From contig JASANG010002079.1 of NCBI GenBank assembly GCA_030248215.1, positions 248,001 through 312,000 on the forward strand: a stretch of 64,000 nt of DNA, written 5' to 3'. This document shows, piece after piece, positions 58,222 through 64,000 of this stretch. The stretch is from Enoplolaimus lenunculus. Taxonomy: Eukaryota; Nematoda; Enoplea; Enoplida; Thoracostomopsidae. The notes beneath the pieces were generated by a model. The model was given only the letters and a program-made list of their open reading frames with translations. It did not search any database and was not told the DNA's origin. The position numbers were made by a program, and so were the translations under genes. Within the stretch, counting starts at the first letter, position 1; the number at the start of each line of letters is the position of its first letter.

Positions 58222-61200
58222 GTTCTTCAGTTAATTCTAACACTGTTGCGCCGTCAGTTCGCACCGTAATTTCATTGGCATTTTCATTTTTTCATTCGCA
58301 CTAGTGTGAACTGTCCGGCAGATGGAAGCTTAGGTTTACGCGATGTAAACACAATAATGCAATTTATTTCGGTTGATACCGTAAATTTAAAATGGTGCAT
58401 TTTTAGCTTGTTTTGCATTTAAGTTATGCGCAGAACAGTATTAATACTAATAGTTTAAAATACCTGTTTGCCTGGCAAACATTTGTCAACGGAAATCTGA
58501 TTCCGTGTTGATAATTTTGTTATCTTTTCACAACTGAACCTGAACAATAGCGTAAACTTGAATTTAAAAGCCAAGCTTAAGCCTTAATTTAAGCGTAAAG
58601 TATGCTAAAATCTGAAAATTTCGAATATTGTAGAACAGGGTTACTTTTCTCATTGAATCAGTTCATTTGTAACACCATTTACACTATTTTAAGCAACAGC
58701 CGAGAAACTTCGCAAATGACCTATTAAAACGTGCTTCATCGTTTACTAAATACCAAATGGGTTTCGAAGTCGAACACACGGTTTAAAATATGATTTATAC
58801 TGGTGAATCATACAGTATTCGCATACATTTCAACAGTGTAGGTACAAATTTGAATTTAAATTAAGGAGTGATATAAATAAATAGTTACAGAAGAAAATTG
58901 TCTAATTTTTCAAAATTTTACATATTATATATACTGTTTGCTTTTAAAGTGGACGCAATTCCATCACTAAACTGCAAGCTTAGCGGGAGCTTCAATAAAA
59001 AATACCTATAATCTGAATCGTTAGAACTGAGAAACACACCCCAAATACCATCATTGAAAGTCGTAAAGTTAAAGTAGCATCCTAAGAAAGTTTTGAAGAA
59101 ACTAAAAAATTTGATTTTCTGAAATCTGCCATTCGCACACATTTGAATTTCGCAATGCTTTAAGTTGATATCTGTTCAGTATTAACTTCATTAGCGAATT
59201 GAATCTCGACGTTCGTCGATTTGTACGTGGTTTAATTGGAATAGGTTTTGTTCGATATCCCGCTGGTTTTTGGCTGTAATGCTGCGTACCATCATCGCGT
59301 ATACTCGAATTTAATTTTTAAATTAAAGGCTTGTGTGTACTAATTTTAAACGCATATTCGCTAAATCCAGTTATTCAATATCAAAAATATAGCAACTAAC
59401 AGCTTATATACTCTGTGCTAGAAATGTGGAACTACAATGTTAGGATTTTGTATACCTTACTCTTTTGCAGGGTAAAGCGAATATTTAGGCTAGAGCCAAA
59501 GTTTAGGTCGAAGCCTATAAGTTTGCCAAAATTTTATTTTGAAGAACGCATGCAGATGAACACAAAAACCGAATGTGTCTTTTGGTATAACATACGCTGT
59601 CGCCTGGTAAAATTTTATAATTTCAAAAAATGAACGTTGAAGAGCAGGTACTCGGCTTCTTGGTCGCTTCGTCCAGTTTATTTATCCGATGCCGCACCGC
59701 ATTTTAACTATAAGCATTAGGGTGTATCCGGATATCGGATCTGTTTCCGTTTACGCAATCGCTGTCCGTTTTCATTTTGTTATAGAAATATAAAAGGGGA
59801 ATTGTGTTATCTTTATTCTCAAAATTAATTTCAAATTACTACAGATAGTTTCTAATGCAATTGTTCGATTTGAAATAAAATGACTAAATTCATCACAAAA
59901 CTAAGAATATTTGAATGCGTCCGCTATATGTTTCGTTTAAATATTGGAACGCCCGTTGACTATTTGCATGCTTCAATTGTACTGGGAGAAAAACAGAACA
60001 TATTTGAAACGCTTATACTTCAATATCCGTTTCTCGTTTCCGTTATTTTGATCACAATCCGTTTAAGTTATTATTACTTTTCGTTTACACTATGATAAAC
60101 ATATTAATTAAATTTTGAAACACAGAGCAGTAGGCGTATATCTAAGCCGGAAAGCTCGCTTAGCTCGCTATACACAATCATTATGTTTTGAAAAATAACA
60201 CAAAGATGGTTTATTACAAAGGAATTATTTGATGAAAACATTGGTACTCGTAGGAATACTATGAAATTTTTTTGTTTTCCAATAATAAATTCAGCTTTTG
60301 AAACTTAAAATATTGTTTATCGAGGACATTATTAATCCACAAATAAAGGGCCGCATGTCATCTTTAGGGGACTGCCAAGCAAATTCAAACGTAAACTTAG
60401 ACCTAAACCGAACCATAAGCCTAAATATAAGCCTATTTCGAATCCTTGATCTAAGCTGAAGCTTTCGCCTGCCAGTCTAAATGTCCCGTAGTTTTCGTGT
60501 TTTGCAGTTGGTAGGCCACTTCAATTAACATGGTCCAATAAAGAAAATTCAAAATTATACGGAGTCATGGTAATTGTACATTAAGTCAGAGTATTAGAAT
60601 TATATCGCGATTAAATTATACACACTTTGCCCACTATTGCCACAGTTGAATATTGGGATATAACTGTGTGGTCAGGTATTGTTTTCGTTTTAAAATTGAT
60701 ATCGACTCCCTAAAAAGGAGGGGTAGGGCAAAAATGCAACCAGTGCTGGTACATTTTGTACCACTCGTAACGAGACAGTTTCACACTCATGTCTACGAGT
60801 GATCATCCACTCTTGCTGATACGAATCTATAACAGATACAATATTTGCTTGTTTAACACTGAAGCTATCTGAAGGCCAAAAAGCTTTACAGCGGATTAAT
60901 GGAGACAAAGATATGATTTTTTTCTGATGGCAAAGTTGATTGTTAAGACCTTGTCGCAGTGAATTTTGTGCTAGCATCGCAACTAGAAACATTACAAGTT
61001 CATCTAACTGAACAGTAATCTAACGATTAAAGCCTCTAATCCAGCTCGAAAGTAAAAGTGTTAACAAGATTTGATAAACCAGTTAAAATGCAAAAGATAA
61101 GAAATACAATACGAAATATTTTAATTATTAGAACGTCACAATTGGTGCGTATTAAATATTTAATCTTTCAAAATGGTATTATCAAATTTTAAGTTACGTT

Positions 61201-61224
61201 AAATTATGATTATTATTACCCAAA

Positions 61225-61670
61225 CTGTTGTGACCCGAATAAGAGGGGGTAATAAAAGAGCGGTCCCTATTTTGAGTCCCAATCAATAGGAGTCCGTATC
61301 TCTAATAAGAGTCCGTAAGCGAATAGAGTCTATAAACTCTAATTAGAGTCCATAAATGTCAATTATTCCTAATTGTAGCGCATAAATGACTCCAGCACCA
61401 AATAGCGTTGAGTTCGAAATTTTAAAGCATAAGTACTTAAGTTTTGAAAGTACATTCCTAAGTATAACCTTGCGTTATCGCTCAAGCTTTTTATGTAAGG
61501 CAAAAAACGTTTAATACAACGGATAGTTGCAATACCGGATATGTAGCAGTAACGAAGGGTGGTATAAAGCAGGTTGAAAAGAAATAACATGCCGTAACCG
61601 AATAACAGGGTGGTACACTTTGGAGAGGCCAAAAACATCAGTCCCCCCACCCTATTATTCTGGTCACTAC
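61225..61670. mobile_element. Element with GTGACCCGAATAAGAGGGGG ends
   Basis: GTGACCCGAATAAGAGGGGG at the left and CCCTATTATTCTGGTCAC at the right are imperfect inverted repeats about 440 bases apart. The left arm has a run of AGAGTCCRTAT/AATAAGAGTCCG units. Related fragments are at about 34960-35050 and 53330-53650. A minus-strand frame inside it is not considered a gene. Confidence 0.6.
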
Positions 61671-62650
61671 AGTCTCCAAAAAATTGTAACTTGACATGGT
61701 TGCGGCCCTGTTGTATTTTGAAATGATTTAAACAAAAACGGTAACTATATTGTCTAATGCCGTAGCAAATTATCAATTCGACCAGTGTTGATTGCTAGAA
61801 AACAGTTCAAAACCATCCATTGAAATTTCATAAACTTTTATTTAAATCAAGAAAAGTTTAAAGCCATCGAGAGCAAGCTACGTGCTTAAAGTTGGTGTTG
61901 AAGTTTGAAATTGGGTTGTTTCCGATTGATCGATGCTTAGCGGAAAAAGTCCGCTAGGAAAACGCACTCGCATTTTACCAATCATTTAAACGGATTTGCT
62001 GATGAAATGTATTTTTATTTGCTAAAGCATGCAGAGTAATACATTCAAAACGGTTTATTAGTATTTCATAATACGCCCCGAAATTACGAATTACTAAAGT
62101 GAAGTTAGTTTTCTTTGTTATTAATACAATCTATCAGGAATTAGAACGCAAATTTCACCACATCAGAGTATATAGTTTGTAGAACAGTTTAGATTAAGTT
62201 TGGTTTGCTTGAAATAACACAGATATTTTGCCGCGTAGCTGTGTCTAAATTGTTTTTAAAGCTGATTATACTGAAACAATGTATCGTATTGCGACCGCAT
62301 TGCAAAACACAACTTTAGTAGCGAATCTTAATGCCATTGTTTGGTTTTGATCCCCGTTGGAAAAACCATGGAATGGGTGCCTCCTATGGAGCCGCAGCGT
62401 ACGTTGTCATGTGAGTTTACGGCTGCAAATTTAAAGTTCCACATGACGAAATAACCGGGAAGCTTTGCTCTCGCTTACTCAATTAATGCCTGAATTTGTA
62501 CAGGTATATCTAAGTTTAATACAATGTTGCTTAACGAAAATTTGAATTGCTACATGTTAGAAACGCGAAAACTCAAATTTAACAACCAAATACTCGCCTT
62601 AATTGGTTGTGCTCCGAAATTGTGCATTTAATTCCTATGGGTTAGCCAGC

Positions 62651-62990
62651 AGAGTGCAACCATGAGGTGAAACAAACCGAAGCCGGAGGTCAACCAATTT
62701 TGACGAAGCCCGAACCGGAGCCGTCGATGAAACAAAATTAGGTAACAAAAATTAAAGTCGAATTTGCTAATTTTAGCGATCATGTCAATAGTTGCCAAAA
62801 ATATTTTTCTAATCTATTAACTGAGAATATTGGGCAATTGAAGCGTTCACAATTGCCCTAAAGTTAGAAATAAACTCCTTAAAAGTCTGAGGTATTTGCT
62901 CGAACCTCCGGCAAATATTCTACTAGCCGCAGCAGGAGGTCGATTTTCTTCCAGAGCCAAAGCCGATGGTTGACCTCTAGTTTTTCCTGT
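62651..62990. mobile_element. CAGGGTGCAA-family MITE, reversed CCTCCGGC subtype
   Basis: CAGAGTGCAACCATGAGGTGAAA opens the block and CCGATGGTTGACCTC lies near its end. Interior GAAGCCGGAGGTCAACC, AAACAAAATTAGGTAACAAA and GCAGGAGGTCGATTTTCTTCC are the reverse orientation of the copy at 44730-45099. Confidence 0.55.
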
Positions 62991-63427
62991 GAGCCAGAAT
63001 ACCACGCGCTGCCGTTGGATTTAGTGTAATTTTGTTTGCAAAACATTCGCAGTTGTAAAAAGGTATGAAATGAGTGATTTTGGGCGTAATTTGGAACAAT
63101 ATTTAAACATTAATGACAACATTTATTTCAAAAGTAACTCAAATATTAAATTTCGATTAAATATCATACGTTATACTGTTCAAATTATCCATTTCAGTAT
63201 GTATTATGCTATCTGATCTTGGTTAACTTGCAGTTTTCCATTACCGGTTGCACAAAACTAATTTGTTCACCAATCTTCGGCACTCATATATAGTACTACA
63301 CTGCAAATAATCCTGTACCGGTAAAACATGTGCTAAAATGGCAAAAAGTATCGCTTTGACCTGATATCTTTATCGTTTTTATTTTCAGCGCAAATCTCTT
63401 AATAAACTACAAATTTACTACCTAGGA

Positions 63428-64000
63428 ATGATCAGTGTGCAATATTTATCAGTTTTAATTAATGTTTTGATTGTGATTCGGTTCGGTTCCAGCTATGACC
63501 ACTGCGTTGCATTAGATGCTGATCATCAGCTTAGCTGCGTATATCGCTTTCGCGGCGAACTCAGCCTTCTGCAATTTGCTGCAAACGAAAGTATGTTTTG
63601 CTTGAATTGGGTTAAAACTATATGCCAAATTAATACACTGTATATGTTAGATCAGGAGGCGAGTTGAAATTTTTTAAAGGATTTGTAACCATGGGACCAG
63701 AAGCTCTCAAACTCCTACTACTGTTCATGGATGTTTCTGTATTAGAAGCAGGATAGGATATGTTTCATTTTCACGTAGTGGTTTGGAGCATTCGCAGAAA
63801 CTTATACTAAGCTTGTAACTTTGTGCTTGAAATAAGCTTAAACACCTGTCGAGGTTCACAAATTTACTCGCGTTAGGAATGGTTGAGTTGTTTTTATATC
63901 TTTGTGTCATTTTCTTGGTTTCTATATATTTTTCTGGTAAACTGTTCAATTTTTAGGTTCATTGCATTTACCTGAAGAGACGTACAGATTTCTGTCTTCT
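63428..64000 (+). CDS. Start of a secreted or membrane protein, cut by the window edge
   Basis: ATG 63428 follows a TTTTCAG acceptor (63388) that would place 39 bases of 5' UTR in the same exon. The coding part runs to 63590 (GAAA/GTATGT, phase 1). A second exon begins at 63957 after ATTTTTAG, is in frame, and continues past the window end. The first exon gives a signal peptide (VQYLSVLINVLIVIRFGSS), then a two-cysteine segment (DHCVALDADHQLSC) and a leucine-containing stretch (GELSLLQFAANE). The pattern suggests the N-terminal cap of a leucine-rich-repeat ectodomain, but too little is present to be sure. Confidence 0.6.

Larger units (their letters stand above)
48110..63387. other. Repeat-dominated stretch of about 15 kb with no secure gene
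   Basis: No multi-exon gene could be assembled. Contents in order: TTAGGC MITEs (48235-48410, 49717-50066), an 18-base palindrome (49015-49032), an inverted GGSCCGTAGC MITE (49190-49357), a tRNA-promoter MITE (50347-50613), a possible exon (52647-52801), TTAGGC-like debris (50925-51000, 52960-53035, 58545-58600, 60390-60470), GTGACCCGAATAA-family fragments (53330-53650, 61225-61670), an inverted-repeat block (56045-56290), a possible exon (57309-57682), a truncated tRNA-promoter MITE (58086-58221) and a CCGG-family copy (62651-62990). 53900-55700 and 58700-59700 hold nothing recognisable. Confidence 0.6.

Noticed and set aside
59880-60095. ATG-initiated plus-strand frame of 71 codons
   Set aside because: Its second half (CGTTATTTTGATCACAATCCG) is the inverse of a repeat at about 5096-5130, so it is probably mobile-element sequence.
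60690-60992. Minus-strand frame of 100 codons
   Set aside because: Its lower half matches a dispersed repeat (GGGCAAAAATGCAACC and GAGTGATCATCCA) also seen near 40480 and 56200. No partner exon.

Overview
This is a gene-sparse, AT-rich, intron-containing invertebrate nuclear window, most likely from a nematode. The evidence is indirect. The PINCH protein (UNC-97 orthologue) and the Rap1 protein are close to those of C. elegans, the Cys-loop channel looks like the nematode-expanded anion-channel group, and degenerate arrays of TTAGGC, the nematode telomere hexamer, are scattered through the DNA. The long repeat-filled introns would suit a large-genome clade such as the mermithids, but that is a guess. 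I saw no bacterial genes, no CRISPR array and no rRNA.

Layout. (1) 155-3055 (+): an unrecognised 239-residue four-helix membrane protein, four exons. (2) 7452-12976 (+): a secreted protein with seven thrombospondin type-1 repeats and histidine-rich linkers, eight exons, with a possible antisense gene in its first intron. (3) 17897-24806 (-): PINCH/UNC-97, five LIM domains in eleven exons. (4) 28088-32263 (+): Rap1 GTPase in six exons, followed by a tandemly duplicated 3' end. (5) 35155-35733 (-): a possible small two-helix membrane protein. (6) 40868-44636 (+): an anion-selective Cys-loop receptor in four exons. (7) 46206-about 48109 (-): a calponin/transgelin-repeat protein whose N-terminus was not found. 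(8) Two weak exon candidates, at 52647-52801 (-) and about 57309-57682 (+). (9) 63428 to the right edge (+): the start of a secreted or membrane protein. Exons were joined by eye. The joins in genes 1-4, 6 and 7 are supported by phase-compatible GT/AG sites and, where the family is known, by unbroken domain consensus.

Between and inside the genes lie many short non-autonomous elements with terminal inverted repeats. The recurrent families are: a MITE with a TTAGGC-like interior; a CAGGGTGCAA-ended, hAT-like CCGG-rich family; a TTAA-flanked family with ends like GCCCTATTCACACGTGCAAG; a GGCTGGGTTTC-ended family; a family with CCCCTTCTCACAT ends that carries a tRNA-like promoter; a GTGACCCGAATAA-ended family; and foldback repeats. 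No element encoding a transposase was found.

Functionally, PINCH (integrin adhesion), Rap1 (integrin and cadherin adhesion signalling), a TSR matrix-type protein and a calponin-repeat actin-binding protein all fit muscle attachment or matrix biology. They lie on different strands and are separated by kilobases, so there is no sign that they form an operon.
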